Source: Paulownia fortunei (Eukaryota; Streptophyta; Magnoliopsida; Lamiales; Paulowniaceae). Taken from it: a stretch of DNA of 64,000 bases. Location: positions 22,206,673 through 22,270,672 of the forward strand of contig CM033115.1 of NCBI GenBank assembly GCA_019321725.1, read 5' to 3'. The position numbers and the translations under genes were made by a program. Positions 1-20,519 of this stretch are shown here, piece after piece. The notes under the pieces were generated by a model. It saw only the letters and a list, made by a program, of their open reading frames with translations, searched no databases and had not been told where the DNA came from. The stretch's first letter is position 1. The number at the start of each line of letters is the position of its first letter.

Positions 1-1259
1 ATCATCAAAGAGAATACATCTTTAACATAAAATTATACACTTGCGGATCATTTATAATGATGATTGAAACTAGTTAAACAAACTTTGGTACACATTTATG
101 ATAATCATATAAAATTAATAAAAAATTCAAGCACATACTTGCTTGACTATTGGTGCACAAATCATCTGATATACGGCCACTTTTCTTATCACTTAGACAT
201 CATGATGGAATTCCAACTCAGTTTGATCCTTTTCCCACGCAGATTACTGTTGATGAACCTGATCAGAATTGCATTATACTTCACTAGTTCATGTGCTGTA
301 CTGCTAACGCTTTTGCCTTTGCCTCTTCTGCCTAAACCTACCATCAATGCTAATGTGAATACATTTCCTGATAAAAGATGCTACAAGTACAATTTAGTTT
401 AGGGATTCCATCAGCAAGGTCGAAAGAAATTGAGATCGATACTGTAGAGACCGATTATAATCTTCAAGAGACTTAATCCAAATATCGATCATAATCTTCA
501 AGAAATATCAAGAGAATCAATCCAACTTGGAGTGCAAAAACTATATAAATTAGATTAGGTTGAATGCATTAGGGTTTTTTATTCTTCTCTTGAGAGTTTG
601 GTTTAGATAAATAAATTTGTTTCATCATGAGGCTGCCTCATTATGTCTATGGTGCACTGGAAGGATACGTTAGGGCTTAGGTGATAGAAAGCATTTCTTG
701 AAAGAAATAGCAAGCAGGAGATCTTTTTGATCCATGATGCTAATTATTCATTATAATTATTATGACTATTATAGTGTTAATAAGTCATTTTTTTAAAAAA
801 ATTGAACACTTGGTCTTCATCCATATAGCAAATGTACTATACATTTAGTATAGCATGGATATTACTATTAAAGCAGATCAAGAAAAAAAACCTTATTCCA
901 GGTGTGAGCTATAGCAAAGGGACTCACGATTGGTTTTTAGCTAGTGAAGCTTTAAGAGATAGGGAAATAAGAGAACAATTAAGACTTGCTAGAACCATAC
1001 ATCTTATGAAAAAGTTCATCAAACACTACATTACTGATACAAGCAGATAATGAAGTTGCCACCAATTACACCTTGCACTAAGTAAGATAGCTGAAAGAGT
1101 CCGAGACATCCCAAATGAAGCCACAAGCTAGTATTCTCAAGCTGAAAGAGTTTTTCTAGATGAAACACGATGAGCATGACACCAAGCAACAAGTTATGCC
1201 TTCTCTTCTCCTCTGCTTTATGTTTTTATGTATAACCACAACAAGGAATCTTTAAAACT
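1..1259. other. AT-rich region with no supported gene
   Basis: No gene can be supported here. Positions 64-402 and 832-1050 are open on the + strand for 112 and 72 codons, but neither shows a domain I recognise. The second (Arg/Lys-rich, containing SKGTHDWFLASEALRDREIR) is preceded by a possible splice acceptor at about 900 and could be the last exon of a gene lying upstream, convergent with RPB5. An imperfect direct repeat (cgattataatcttcaagaga and cgatcataatcttcaagaaa) lies at about 452-505. The phrase DYWCTNHL near 150 faintly recalls a copia protease site, too weakly to call. Confidence 0.3.
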
Positions 1260-3686
<2,427 letters not shown>

Positions 3687-4060
3687 CTTCGCACTGCCAT
3701 TGCCACATATTACCAAAAACAACACGAGAAAATAACAAGAATATTATCTACTTGTCAACTATCTATGTACATAGATACACGAAATTAGAGCTGCATCCAT
3801 CTAATCAATAATGCTATCATCCCCTCCTTCCCCTCCAACCCCACCCCCCTCCCCCGGTTAAGCAGTTTCAGCTAAAATTTGCAAATTAGGTTACGATTTT
3901 AACCAGATAAGTAAAATTAAATTCGAAAAACTAAAAATTGAACAGAGATATTACAAAAAAATTAACAGTTAAATACCTGAGCTTTGTTAATGCGCTGGAG
4001 GTTCCGTCAGATGGTGTGTGTGAGTATCCGTGTTTGAGAGAGAGAGAGAGAGAGAGACGA
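3687..4060 (-). promoter_or_regulatory. RPB5 5' leader and proximal promoter with CT tract
   Basis: On the minus strand a good donor (CAG|GTATTT, intron from 3976) and an acceptor (GGCAG at about 3694) could remove a leader intron of about 283 nt just before the start codon. A GA/CT tract of 22 nt (4036-4057) lies upstream of the putative leader exon, a common feature of plant core promoters and leaders. No clear TATA box was seen. The leader intron is inferred from splice motifs only. Confidence 0.4.
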
Positions 4061-4199
4061 GGGTTTTTGAAGGGTATGTATATACAAATTATTTGATTTA
4101 TATAGAACCACGACTCCGTGCATAACCTAAAAGAGCCCCCTCTACTTTGTGAAATAATACAAAAACCATTTCGCATGCTTTGTTCTACTCTTTAGTTGA

Positions 4200-4690
4200 A
4201 CTCTATAATTTCCAAGGATTTAGTTGGTTCAAATTAATTATACAACAGTATAAAAGAATAAATTAAATCTTTTTTTAAAGTTCAATTAGATTTTTTTTTT
4301 AAATGACAATTCTAGCAAGATATTCAAAAGTTCGATCCATCTTATTTGCTCACAATTTGTTTTGGATTTTCAAAATTTTGGTTTATATTATCTTTTCAAA
4401 TCAATCTTGTGTCAAAAAATTATTTTTGCTGATAAAATATTATGGTGAAGAAATTCAATGTAAATTTAAAAAATAATTATACCTAAAATAATCTATACTA
4501 AACTTCTTCCACATGATTTAATTATAAACTAACCATTAGTTTTCTACCAAAATGTCAATTCCCCAAATCCATCCCAAAAAATAAAAAAAGAACAAATAAA
4601 TATTTTCTATTACTCTTTCATCTTTGCATATCGGCCCAAATAGCTTCTTTTGTGTTTGGGTTACCCACCCCATTTGCGATTCAAAATCGT
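4200..4690. other. AT-rich intergenic DNA
   Basis: No gene, repeat or RNA is recognised between the RPB5 promoter and the left edge of MULE-A. The left boundary of MULE-A is not resolved and could lie inside this stretch. Confidence 0.4.
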
Positions 4691-5529
4691 GTTTTTGCAG
4701 GAGCAACTTGTGGTTGCGCCTTCGGTCAGCTTTCACGCCGACTGTTCCCTTCTTCCCCTCCCCTCTCCTTTCCTCTTCTCTCTCCCCATTTCCCCTCCCT
4801 CCCGTGCGCCCCTCCTTCCCATTCTACCATTATTAAAGCTTCACCTTCCCCCTCCTCATTTCCTCCATTTTCCCCACCCACCAACTTCCCCCATTCCCTC
4901 TCTCTCTCTTTCGGCCTTTCACTCGAGCTCTTTGTTGATTTTTTTTTCGTCATTTTTTCTTTCATTTTTCAAATTCTCCCATTCCTGTCTATTTTCGTTT
5001 ATTTCAGTAAGTAATATTGTTATTATTTTTTTTAAATTTTTTAATTAAAAAAATTACTAATTAACATTTATATATTTTTGTTCAAGTTAGTACGCGATAG
5101 ATTAAAATACGACATAGATCATATTGTGAGTGTGACTTATAGGTATCATATTTCAATTATAATGTATATATTTTATTGTAATAATTGTGAAGTAAATGTA
5201 TTATTATATTAAAAAATAAATTTTATTGTATTGAAATGTTATTAATATTATTTTTTATAATGATACTTGCAAGTATATTTTTAATGGCATATTTTATATG
5301 TGGAGAAGCTAATGTTTGCAATTTTTTTTTGTATATTATATTTGTTATTTGTTATTTGACTTGAAAATATGAGTTAAAAATTATTGAACTATTTAGGGAA
5401 TCTTTTTCACAACTATGATAATCTTAATTAAATATTATGTCTTTAAAATTATTATTTAAAATTAAAATATTAATATTTTTTTGATGTATTTATGGTAAAT
5501 AGAAACAATATTGATGTTCTGGTATACTT

Positions 5530-8053
5530 TGGTGGTCAAATTATACAATATGCTAATTAAGTGACATATGATCGTCTTGCAATTGGAGCGAGGAGAATGT
5601 CTCGTAGGATAAAATTTTCTGAATTACTATTAAAAGTGTATCAGATTACGGACGTTGATGATAAACAGTTCTTATTGAAATTATTTGGTAAGTACTATTG
5701 CGGTAATGTGTCACAACTAATATCAATAACGGATGATGAAGGATTGTAATTTTTCTTAGATCCAGAAAGAGAAAATCAATTTGTAGAATTTTATGTCGAG
5801 ACAGAACAAATTGTTCACAATATTGTACCTGAGATACCAACAAGTAATGAGTATTATCAGTATGTATCATTTTTAAGAGATGATAGTGTGTTTGAAATGA
5901 CTACAGTAACGCAAGGTATGACAAGTGTTGTCATCAATAAGTTTAATGCAGGTGCTTCAAACTCTGGTCAAGAGCATTTTTAAGGTACAAATACAGAGCC
6001 GTATAATGCATGCACTAATGAATTATCCAACCCACTTGTCGATAGTTTTGGTGCTAAAAAACATATTAATTCTGAACCCGATGATGGTGATGATGGTGAT
6101 GATGATGATGATGATGGTGATGGGGTCGAAATTGATGATTTGAAAGAGATGTATGAGCAACATGATGAGGGCAACTCATCCCAACATCAAGTGCCAGTTT
6201 ATACCTCATTACCCTCAACAACAAATGAATATGACTCTAATCATACTATACCATTCTTCACAACATGTTACCCAAAAATAGTTGTTGATTCTATTGACAT
6301 TTCAAATAGAGGAAAGTTTTATGACTCTAGTATTGGAGAGTTTAAAAGGAGTATGGTATTCAAAAATAAAAAAAATCTCCAAGTTTTAGTTAAAGATTAC
6401 TCAGACGTGAGTATCGGGTGGTTAAGAGTACATCAACATTATGGAAAGTGGAATGCAGCCATAGTACATCGACCACGTGGTATAATTGGAGGCTTCGAGC
6501 ATCATTGAAAGCAAAGCTCGATTTATAGAAAATTATCAAGTGAGGAGGACCTCATACCTGCCTTATGAATTCAGTGTCTGTGGATCATCGCAACCTATGT
6601 AAAAACATGATCGCAAGGCTGCTTACTGTATAGTTCAGTGTGACTCGGCCTATGAGATTAAGTATATCCAACAAAATGTGAAAGAGAAGTATCAGTATGA
6701 AATTTCATATCATAAGGCCTGTCATGGTTTGAAACGCACAAGGAAAAATGTTTATGGCACTTGGGAGAGCTCAGTTAGAAAATTGCCTAAGTATTTGGCA
6801 GCTCTGCAAAAATGAAATCCAGGCACAATTGTGGAGTGGCATCACATTGACACCGAGTTCGCAGAAAAAAAAATATTGAAACATGTATTCTGGGCATTCA
6901 AGCCATGTATCGATGGGTTCCAAAATTATTGTAAAGTAATAAGTGTTAATGGAACACGTTTTTACACAAAGTACAAATACAAGTTGTTGATTGCTGTGGG
7001 GATAGATGCAAATCAACAGGTTTTGCCTCTGGCTTTTACAGTTGTTGATGAAGAAACATTTACATCTTGAAGATGGTTTTTGCATATGTTATCTATGCAT
7101 GTTGTCCGCGAGGTTGAGGTGTCTGTTTGATATCTGACCGACATAGTGGCCTACTTGGAGCTGTTCAATACATACCTAATTTCACGCCACCTCGCGGGGT
7201 GCATCGTTTTTGCTTAAGACATGTGTCATCTAACTTCAACAAGTGGTTCAAGAGTATTGCATTAAGGGATTTATGTTATACAGCTGATTCACAATTGACA
7301 ATCAGATAATTTGATAAGGTAATAGAAAAAATAAAGGCTCTCAACGAGGATGCACATGCATACTTGGAGAATATAGATAAATGTCAGTGGACTCTAGCTT
7401 ATGATGGAGGATGGCGATGTGGCATTCTGACAACAAATATGTTAGAATGCATTAATGGAATGTTGAAAGGTGCACGACGGCTCCCAGTCACTGCTATTGT
7501 AAAGATTACGTTCCATCGTGCTATTAAATATTTTCTCGATCGACTATCCAAGGGTCGTCGAATGGTGGAGAATAACCAACCATTGCCTGATAATATATTA
7601 CAAATACATGAGAGTTGGCAGAACCTATTTATAGAGCATATGGGATATATGTTTGATTACACAGATTAATCCGCGTCTGTCATAACACATCGACCAGGAT
7701 CATCCAAGAGTTTTACACACGTCGTGAAACTGAGGTCAATGGAGTGTTCATGCGGTAATTGGAGTCAATTTGGAATACCTTGCTCGCATGCAATGCATAC
7801 TTATTGGCATTTTGAAGTTAATCCAGCAACACTCATGAAATCATACTATAACACTGCTTCTTATGTAGATACTTACAAAGGGAAGTTTGAGCATTTGCCA
7901 GATGAAGTTTATTGGAATGCGCCCCTTTTCGAGTTGTGGCATAATGTAGCGTTGCGGATTCAGAATCATCGTGGACGGAATACTACTACTCGAATTTCTA
8001 ATGAGATGGATTGGCCTCAAACACGTGCTGGACAACAAGCACGAGCAAGGTAA
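5530..8053 (+). pseudogene. MURA-like transposase relic of MULE-A
   Basis: Fragments in all three forward frames reconstruct the usual order of a Mutator transposase. First comes an N-terminal MuDR-type domain (about 5530-5980: VTYDRLAIGARRMSRRIKF) and an Asp-rich linker at 6070-6140. A DNA-binding middle part at 6290-6770 follows, then the DDE catalytic core (6830-7670) and a SWIM zinc finger at 7745-7795 (CSCGNW, then GIPCSHAMH, with CxC and CxH intact). In-frame stops lie at 5558-5560 and 5747-5749, with more downstream. The first catalytic Asp is replaced: the motif reads SVNGT (Asn codon 6948-6950), where MULE-B has SVDET. The second Asp (ISDRHSG) and the Glu (LECINGML) are kept. The protein is dead; the family call is firm. 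Confidence 0.85.
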
Positions 8054-8352
8054 AGGGTCAATACAACAGAACGTGGAACAGCTTCGTCTTCCCAGCATAG
8101 ATGATATTATTACAGTTAGATTAGTATTTGCTTTTGTGCAGGAGTAATACTCCTTATTTGTATGAAATAATTTTGTAATGATGTTATATTTAACTGTTGT
8201 TAATGATGTATGTACAATTTCATGTTATATGTTAAAATTTATGTTTAATTGTTGTTAACCATATGGTTAAATTTCATATTATATGTAAACATTCATGTGA
8301 TGCTATTAAAAAAATTATCCCTGATACATGGTGTTATTCATTTATAAACATG

Positions 8353-10552
8353 ATGGATATTGTTTCTGTACATGATCCACGGGATATGACAGTTTTATTT
8401 CGACAGGCTACTCATCGTTCAGAGAGTGTATATTGGTACGGTTAATAGGACATTTACAGTTAGGCACGCAGGCGCACCATTTTGGAGTCTTCATGGTGGA
8501 GAGGGTGCATTGCATCCTCGTGTATTTCATATGTTGTATGATATGGGATTCTATGGCATCTACCGATGTTGACACTTTGATATGAACTTTCATTTGATTA
8601 CTGCTGTAGTCGAGAGATGGCGACCTGAGACTCATACATTTCATTTTTGCATTGGTGAGGTGACTGTCACACTACAAGATGTTGCAGTTATTTGGGGTTT
8701 ACCAATAAATGGTCAGTCTGTTATTGGAGTTGATCCGAGGAGATCTAGCGAGCAGTGGTAGGATTATTGCCACTATTACTTAGGATTTTGACCCACTTCA
8801 CAGTAGTTTAGGAGTGGCCGTATATTGTTGAGTATCTTGAGGGGTTATCTTGAGGCTAACCCAGTGACAGATGACACTTCCCACGATGAGTTGGAGCGAT
8901 ATGCACGCGGTTGTGCATTGATTCTACTCGGTAGCATTATGTGTCCTGATTCATCAGACAATGGAGTGTCGTTGCTATATCTACACAGTATGGAGCAGAT
9001 TAAGGATGCTGTTTATTTTAGTTGGGGCAGTACAGTACTGTCTTTCATGTATCGTGAGTTGTGCACTGTATCGGATAAAGATAAGAATGTTATTGGTGGT
9101 GCGATAGTGCTTCTATAGGTAAACTTTATACAAGTGTTGTTACTTTCTTATGTTATATCAATATGTTTGCCTTGTACTATAGATTAATATATATTTTTGC
9201 AGATATGGGCATGGTCTCACATTACCACGTTGGTGCCAAGACGATTATGTTTGCGAGTAAATATGGGCCCACTCATCGGCGCTAATGATCATGAGCTTCC
9301 ACTTCCTCCATATGGTGCAAGGTATAGGCCCATTTATTAACGCTAATGATAATGAGTTTATACTTCAACTATTATTTTGTGATTATTGTTTCATAATTAT
9401 TATTTTATGATTATTATTTCATGATTGCTTTTATATACATATAGGTGGATGCAGTATTACAGCTTCAGGCATACAGCGAGTCATTCAGTCAGGATTATTA
9501 GAGATATACTAGATAGGATGACTGATAGAGAGGTGAGTAGAATTTAAAACACTTGTTTAAATTTGATTTGATTTTTCTTTTCATATATGTATAAATAATT
9601 AAATTTATGTATTTTATAATTGCAGTTTATATGGAGCCATATGATATGAGTTCATCGGATATTATGGTGCTGGGTCCAAGGTGTAATACGCTACTGTGGA
9701 AATCTCGTTGTCCATTAATCAACTACGCTATCGTGGAGTTCCATCACCCAGAGCGGGTCATGCGCCAGTTTGGCATATGCTAGTACATTTCACCAGATAT
9801 ACCAGCGTATGAGCAGACTTTACATGATGTGGAGAGGATTGGGCTCGATATCACCAGGAGTATGTATCGCAGTGGGCAAATAGACATCAATTTATTATCG
9901 TCAACCCTCCCATTACTGGGTCCGATAGTATTGAGCCTCGATATATGGATTGGTACAATGGCATTACACGCCGTCTGATATCACCATCCCATTTGCCTAT
10001 GGATGAGGGGTACCAGCCTTCACACATATCAGATTTGGAAGCTATGGTAAGATATTCATTAATAAAAATTTTTATAATGTGTATGCATCATATTTATGAT
10101 ATTCTTTAATATTATTCTTTTTTACACGTATTTTAAAGTATGGCGGTCGAAGGATTAGACTCAGTGCTGATGGCGCGAACGAGCAACATATAGCTTCACT
10201 TATGTAGTTGATAAGTGAAACTATACACACCACTTATGATCTCAGACGCCTACTTCATAAACAACAAGATGCTGTAAATATATCAATGCCGCCACCACCA
10301 CAAGACACAGCCAGGAGGACAAGGAGGCGTACTAGAGTAGTTGATGATGCGGGTCCCTCTACCTCGACACGGGGTGCATTTACTAGCCATGCTTCTATAT
10401 CTTACGACATTCCTCATTCACTTATGTCTAGTGTAGCAGATGAGGCAGGTCCATCCATCTCGACACATCGTGTATCACACGATTTGAATAGCACCGCCGA
10501 CTATTATGTGCCTCAACAGGTACAAGCGGGTGACTCATTCATTCCGTATTGA
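8353..10552 (+). pseudogene. Plant mobile domain (PMD, MAIL/MAIN-like) relic of MULE-A
   Basis: The PMD family (also annotated aminotransferase-like plant mobile domain) is found in transposons and in the domesticated MAIN/MAIL1 silencing proteins. A start MDIVSV at 8353 leads to the diagnostic block ERWRPETHTFHF, then VTVTLQDVAVIWGLP, ARGCALILLGSIMCPD and FSWGSTVLSFMYREL. Downstream exons keep IWAWSHITTLVPRRL (from about 9203), the stretch ending RIIRDILDRMTDRE (9445-9531) and PERVMRQFG (about 9750-9780). The last part is a low-complexity tail rich in Ser, Thr and Pro to 10552. Introns with good GT/AG ends separate these parts. Stops include TGG-to-TAG near 8760 and TAG at 9116-9118, so it is not functional as written. 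Confidence 0.8.
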
Positions 10553-11212
10553 GGTATGCCACCAGCTACGATGTCACTACTCAATTCAGATTTAGACATG
10601 GCGCAAATATTATTTGTTCAGCAGTATATAGGACACGATTTTGAACGTGGAATTTTACTGTTTCACCTATTACATTTCCACATCTAGACAGCGACTATCA
10701 TGATTGTGGAGAGTCGACCTCCACAACTTTATCAAACCAATCACATGATATTGTTGCTGCTCAGGGTGGATGTCGAAGTAGACAACAACGCCAACGACGT
10801 ATGTGTAGCACTGGTGGTCATTTTTAGTATTTTTTTTATTCTTGTATTTTTCAAAACTTTTAAATTTAATACTGTAATTATTATTCAAAAAAATTATTTG
10901 TCTGATTTATGAAACAAAAATAGTATTGTTATTATTTTTATTAAAATATTTACATACATATACTTAAGTAAAAAAAAATTAAACAACATAACTTTATGTT
11001 ATTTATTATTATAATAAAAAATATTTACCTAAATACATGTATATATATATTTATCTAAAATATATGTATAAAATATCAATCATTTAATTACATCTCACTC
11101 CTTATTTCTCCACTCCCACAAATTTATATATTAATTATATATAAAATAAATATATATATATATTTAAAAAAATATTAAAAATATATATATATATATAAAT
11201 ATATTTAAATTT

Positions 11213-11303
11213 GAAGGCGCAATAGTAACTTGCACGTTCAAACTGAAAGTGCAAGTTAGGGTTGCGCTTTCAGTTTGAAGACGCAAATTACTATTGCGCT
11301 TTC
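11213..11303. repeat. Long imperfect hairpin near the right end of MULE-A
   Basis: Two 42-nt arms (11213-11254 and 11262-11303, judged by eye) match as an inverted repeat with about six mismatches around a loop of about 6 nt. Both arms are built from the ten-base unit GAAAGCGCAA or its complement TTGCGCTTTC. Further copies lie at about 11338 and 11356, and TTGCGCCTTC occurs near the left end at 4714. Confidence 0.8.
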
Positions 11304-11467
11304 GATCATTAAAAAAAAAAAAATCAAATCAAATTTTGAAAGCGCAAACGAAAGTTGCGCTCAGACAAAGTCGCAACTCTCATTTGTATTTTCACCTATA
11401 TTTTTAACACTACGCCATTATACTTGTATTTAATCAATTTTAATATAAAATTACTATTATATGTTAA

Positions 11468-14004
11468 ATGCCTCCTCTCGAGGTATGTTTCTCCATTTCT
11501 TTTCAAGAATTATATATCACTACTCTTTCCTTCTTACTTTTGGCCTCTGCTTTCTTGCTACTGCTTTCTTTTCATCTTTTCTTTTGAAGTTTCTTCTGCA
11601 AATTAGCTTTGTCGTATAAATTGCACGAAATGGGGAGTAAGTGTGCATTAGAGCCCCGCTATGTGTGGTAACCCGAGCCCTTGTTGTCTTTTAGCTTGCA
11701 TATGTAAGATCAAATTTGCAAAATAAATTATTGAGCTGTAATTTTCTGAACCCTGATGAAGATCAATACAGTGCTTGTTGAGCTAGATTGATAAGTGTGT
11801 TTTACTGTATGTTAAAGATTAGTTGCCAAAATAAATGGGTTTATTAAGTGAATAGAAGTAGATTTTGTTAATTTTTTTGTTATTAGTTGGTAATGGTTAA
11901 CATGTTTTTGCATGCTCATCATTACATTTGTTATTTTTTGTATTTTGATCCTAAATATATTTTTCTTTCTGAGTTCCAAATTCATATATGAGGTGATATT
12001 ATTATTATTATTTTACTGTTGCGTTTCAATAAACTGTTTTAATATTAAAGATTAAAGACTAGCTATGGTGGTAAGTCGCCGTTCTATCAGAATGTTAACG
12101 AATAAAGAATGGACAACCAAGTTTTATACAAACCTTAAAACACTGTTGTTGAAATAATTTTGTTGGATGTGATCAAATATGATCCAATTGAGTAGCATAA
12201 AAAAAATATGGACTTGGAAACCTATCTGTATACTTACCAAGGAGCTGATTGGGCAGTGACCAGAATATACCTAGACCCTAGTCGAATTTCTTAACCTGTC
12301 TGAGTAGTTAATAATCTCCACTGATGAATGCATTACTTCTATCCAAAGTTTGAAAATGAAAGTTGACAGCGTTTAAGACTTAGTTGGAAGTAGTAATGAG
12401 TAGTAATTCCATGACACTCCTATCTTGGATCGTAACAGATTTGGTTACCTGGTTCTACATCCTTTCCTGATAGCTGATATCCTAACATAGCTAAAACCGC
12501 GACAGTTATTACGGACTGTTTCTGATGATTGGGATTTTGTTAGGTTCCTTTGTTCTTCATCTTTCTAGAAGCGGGCAATCTACCATCATCCGTACCTTAT
12601 ATGTCTATTATCATGTTCTGAATTGCTATTTTCTATCATTAAAAAGGTCATTTTTTTTTGTTCCATTCTGTATCTTTTTCTGGCTGGTCCTGTTTAGAAA
12701 ACTAATCATTAATTGGTGGTGGTGTATTTGCAATAGCCTCAATTTGTCCACATCAAGTTTTTATCTGAAAAGGCTAAAGCGTTATCTTTTTGGCCTTGAG
12801 CGTGGTTATATAACCTAGTGAGCATCGATGACCTGACCAAGAGAATCCTCATTGTTGACATAATATTCCCTGTTGAAGGGGCCTGTTGTTTGTTTAATTC
12901 AACATTGTTGACTTCCTCATTTTTGGCTTTTATTGTTGTTGAAATTTTGGTGTTATTTACTTTTTTTCTGGGATTTTATGATCCTCAAAGGAGTAGAGAA
13001 TTGCCAAAATTGCATGGATAGTTATGCATGTCTATAATAAATAATAAATAGACAGATATGCAACTTTTAAAATCATAGGTGCAAGTTACTATGGTATCAA
13101 CTGCTATGATTACAATGATGTAATCTGGTGTATTTCTTGAATTCCCTTAAAAGTTAGTTTTTCCATGCATTTGAGTGTGGGCCTAGTGGTGAGTTCATAA
13201 CTAGTATAGTTATCAACTCACTTGGGCAACAAGCCTAGGCCATCACCCTAGAGACTTGGTGGTCAGCTGGTCGACTGATTTAGTAAAATGAAAAAGAGTT
13301 GTCAGAAGGAAAGAAAGTCTACATGGGGTTGGGCGAAGCCCGTTTACCTAGAAACTAGATCACCTATGAGAACAATGATCATGAGGTGTCAATAAGCACT
13401 AGTATTGGGCATCAGATATTTTCGGCTATATATTTTTAAATGTTTGCCTTCATATCACTACTGATATCCTGCGTGCTGCTCGGGTTCTAATGTTGTCTTG
13501 ATTTTGCTTTTATGGCTTTAACTAGGGAGGAATGGGCCGGAAAGCTGGTACCTTGTATACAAATACAAGAATTGGGAATCTTCAAAAACCTTGCATGAAG
13601 GAAAGACTTCATTTCTCAATTGTTTGGCTCTAAGTCAAAGAAATGATGAAAAATGTGGTCGGCAAAAGTCACTTTTGAGTGCCTGCATGGATGTTCGGGT
13701 AAGTGGAGAGTGGGTAATTTGATTCCAACGATGTCTTTTCTGTTTAAAATTAGTATTCATGTTTATTTAACTTTTATTTGACAAATAAGAAGAAAATATT
13801 TTTGTTCTTGTTTATTATTTCTAACCTTGGATCTTTTTTGCTGTTAATGATACGCTTTTCACCCTTTTCTTACCGCAGGCCGGCAATAAAAGAAAGCCTT
13901 GGGGTAGCATTAACTATCACCTTCAGAGGCTTAACAGGGGGAGAAAGCAGTGTCTGGACTATTGCGTTACTTTTTTGATTGTGATGGTGCAGCGGCAGGC
14001 TTAA
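11468..14004 (+). CDS. Possible multi-exon gene of unknown function (partial model)
   Basis: I do not recognise this protein. The support is splice structure. A 173-nt segment (13526-13698) is open in one frame, preceded by an acceptor (ACTAG) and followed by a strong donor (CGG|GTAAGT). The next segment starts after a good acceptor (CCGCAG, 13879) and continues in phase for 41 codons to TAA at 14002-14004. Joined, they encode about 98 residues including NGPESWYLVYKYKNW, HEGKTSFLNCLALSQRND and GNKRKPWGSINYHLQRLN. A possible beginning lies at 11468-11482 (MPPLE, donor GAG|GTATGT) and 11607-11636 (LCRINCTKWG, donor GGA|GTAAGT). At least one connecting exon between 11.64 and 13.52 kb would be needed and was not found. 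It could also be a non-coding transcript or a gene relic. Confidence 0.3.
11640..13525. other. Anonymous region, possibly intronic
   Basis: Apart from scattered splice-like motifs (for example a 9-nt segment bounded by TTTTAG and GTAAGA at about 11694-11702), I see no recognisable coding sequence, RNA or repeat. If the gene model at 11468-14004 is real, this is mostly intron. Confidence 0.3.
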
Positions 14005-14957
14005 GTTTTGTCAGAAAGTGTCTGAGACCACATTGTATCGCATTTTCCCTCGGATTTTAGCTGTTTTCCTTTAAATCTAGTGATAAAGCTTTGAAAAGCT
14101 CTCCTCTTAGTTCATAATTTTAGACAAATCTGTATTAGCAGGATACTTATTTCTGGGGAACTCTAATAATCCAAATACTGAGGCAAGTCACTGTAATATG
14201 TAGAACATTTGTTGAGCCTCGTTATTTCTGTAAAATTGCTTTTGTTTCTGGACCTTTGTTACTCTTATGGACTCTTGGGTTCTTGCACTTGTGTAAGAGA
14301 ATCTCATGTATTTAAAATGAGTGACTGCCTGGCTCAAACTAGTGATAGAGGTTGTTTGACTAAGCTTAAAAACTGCTCAATATTTATATTTTGAGCTTAT
14401 AAGACAGAAACTTAAACATAGAGACTATAAACTATGTAAAAATACAAATTATCTTATCGACGCACAAAATTGTCATTACTAATTATCAATATATATTTTT
14501 TAAAATTTTGGATATTATTTTATCTTAACACTTTAATAATATATTTTTAAAATAAAATTCACGAGCTGATAGTTTATTTGTTGTTCATAATAAATTTAGT
14601 GTGTTTGTTTATTTGTTGTTTAAAATAAATTTAGTAAAACACAATAACATTTCTTGAGGTCTATTAATTCTATTTTACCCAAAACTCAAAAAAGATAAAA
14701 ATGTCTCTATATGCAATAATACTGACAATTATTTCTTATAGTTCCTAATAATAAGAATATATTTAAAAAAATAAGAGTTGACGTCCGTAAATAGTGTATA
14801 AACGGCGTTTCTTGCAAATTCAAAAATTAGGGGTAGATCTTTATTATATAGAAACTTCAAGGGAGCTTTCTGCAAATACAAAAATCACCAACAATCAATT
14901 AACCGTATATACTAATATTACACCAATTACCCCAGGCAATTTTTTGGTGCCGAAAAA
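14005..14957. other. AT-rich intergenic DNA upstream of the HAM gene
   Basis: No gene is seen. The segment must hold the promoter of the histone acetyltransferase gene starting at 14958, but no convincing TATA box or other motif was identified. Confidence 0.4.

Positions 14958-20519
<5,562 letters not shown>

Larger units (their letters stand above)
4700..11303 (+). mobile_element. MULE-A: decayed Mutator-like element with transposase and PMD genes
   Basis: A Mutator-like DNA transposon of about 6.6 kb, recognised by a broken MURA-type transposase (from about 5530 to 8053) followed in the same orientation by a broken plant mobile domain gene (8353-10552). Subterminal sequences are related in inverted orientation: TTGCGCCTTC at 4714-4723 near the left end, and GAAGGCGCAA at 11213-11222 near the right end (16 of 21 matches over the longer block). 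Positions 4740-4990 are almost pure pyrimidine on the + strand. Several stop codons and frame breaks show it cannot move itself. Exact ends and a 9-bp target duplication were not found, so the limits are approximate. MULE-B at 49.2-57.3 kb has the same gene order. Confidence 0.75.

Noticed and set aside
60..400. Possible copia protease remnant (DYWCTNHL)
   Set aside because: Resembles the DSGCTNHM site only loosely, the catalytic Asp-Ser-Gly is absent, and no reverse transcriptase or integrase blocks are nearby.
4624..5048. Overlapping + strand frames of 70-132 codons rich in Ser, Pro, Phe and Leu
   Set aside because: They come from the pyrimidine-rich tract at the left end of MULE-A and encode low-complexity sequence in all three frames.
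4650..11480. 9-bp target site duplication and long terminal inverted repeats of MULE-A
   Set aside because: Searched by eye; only short subterminal similarity (16 of 21) was found, so no precise ends are claimed.
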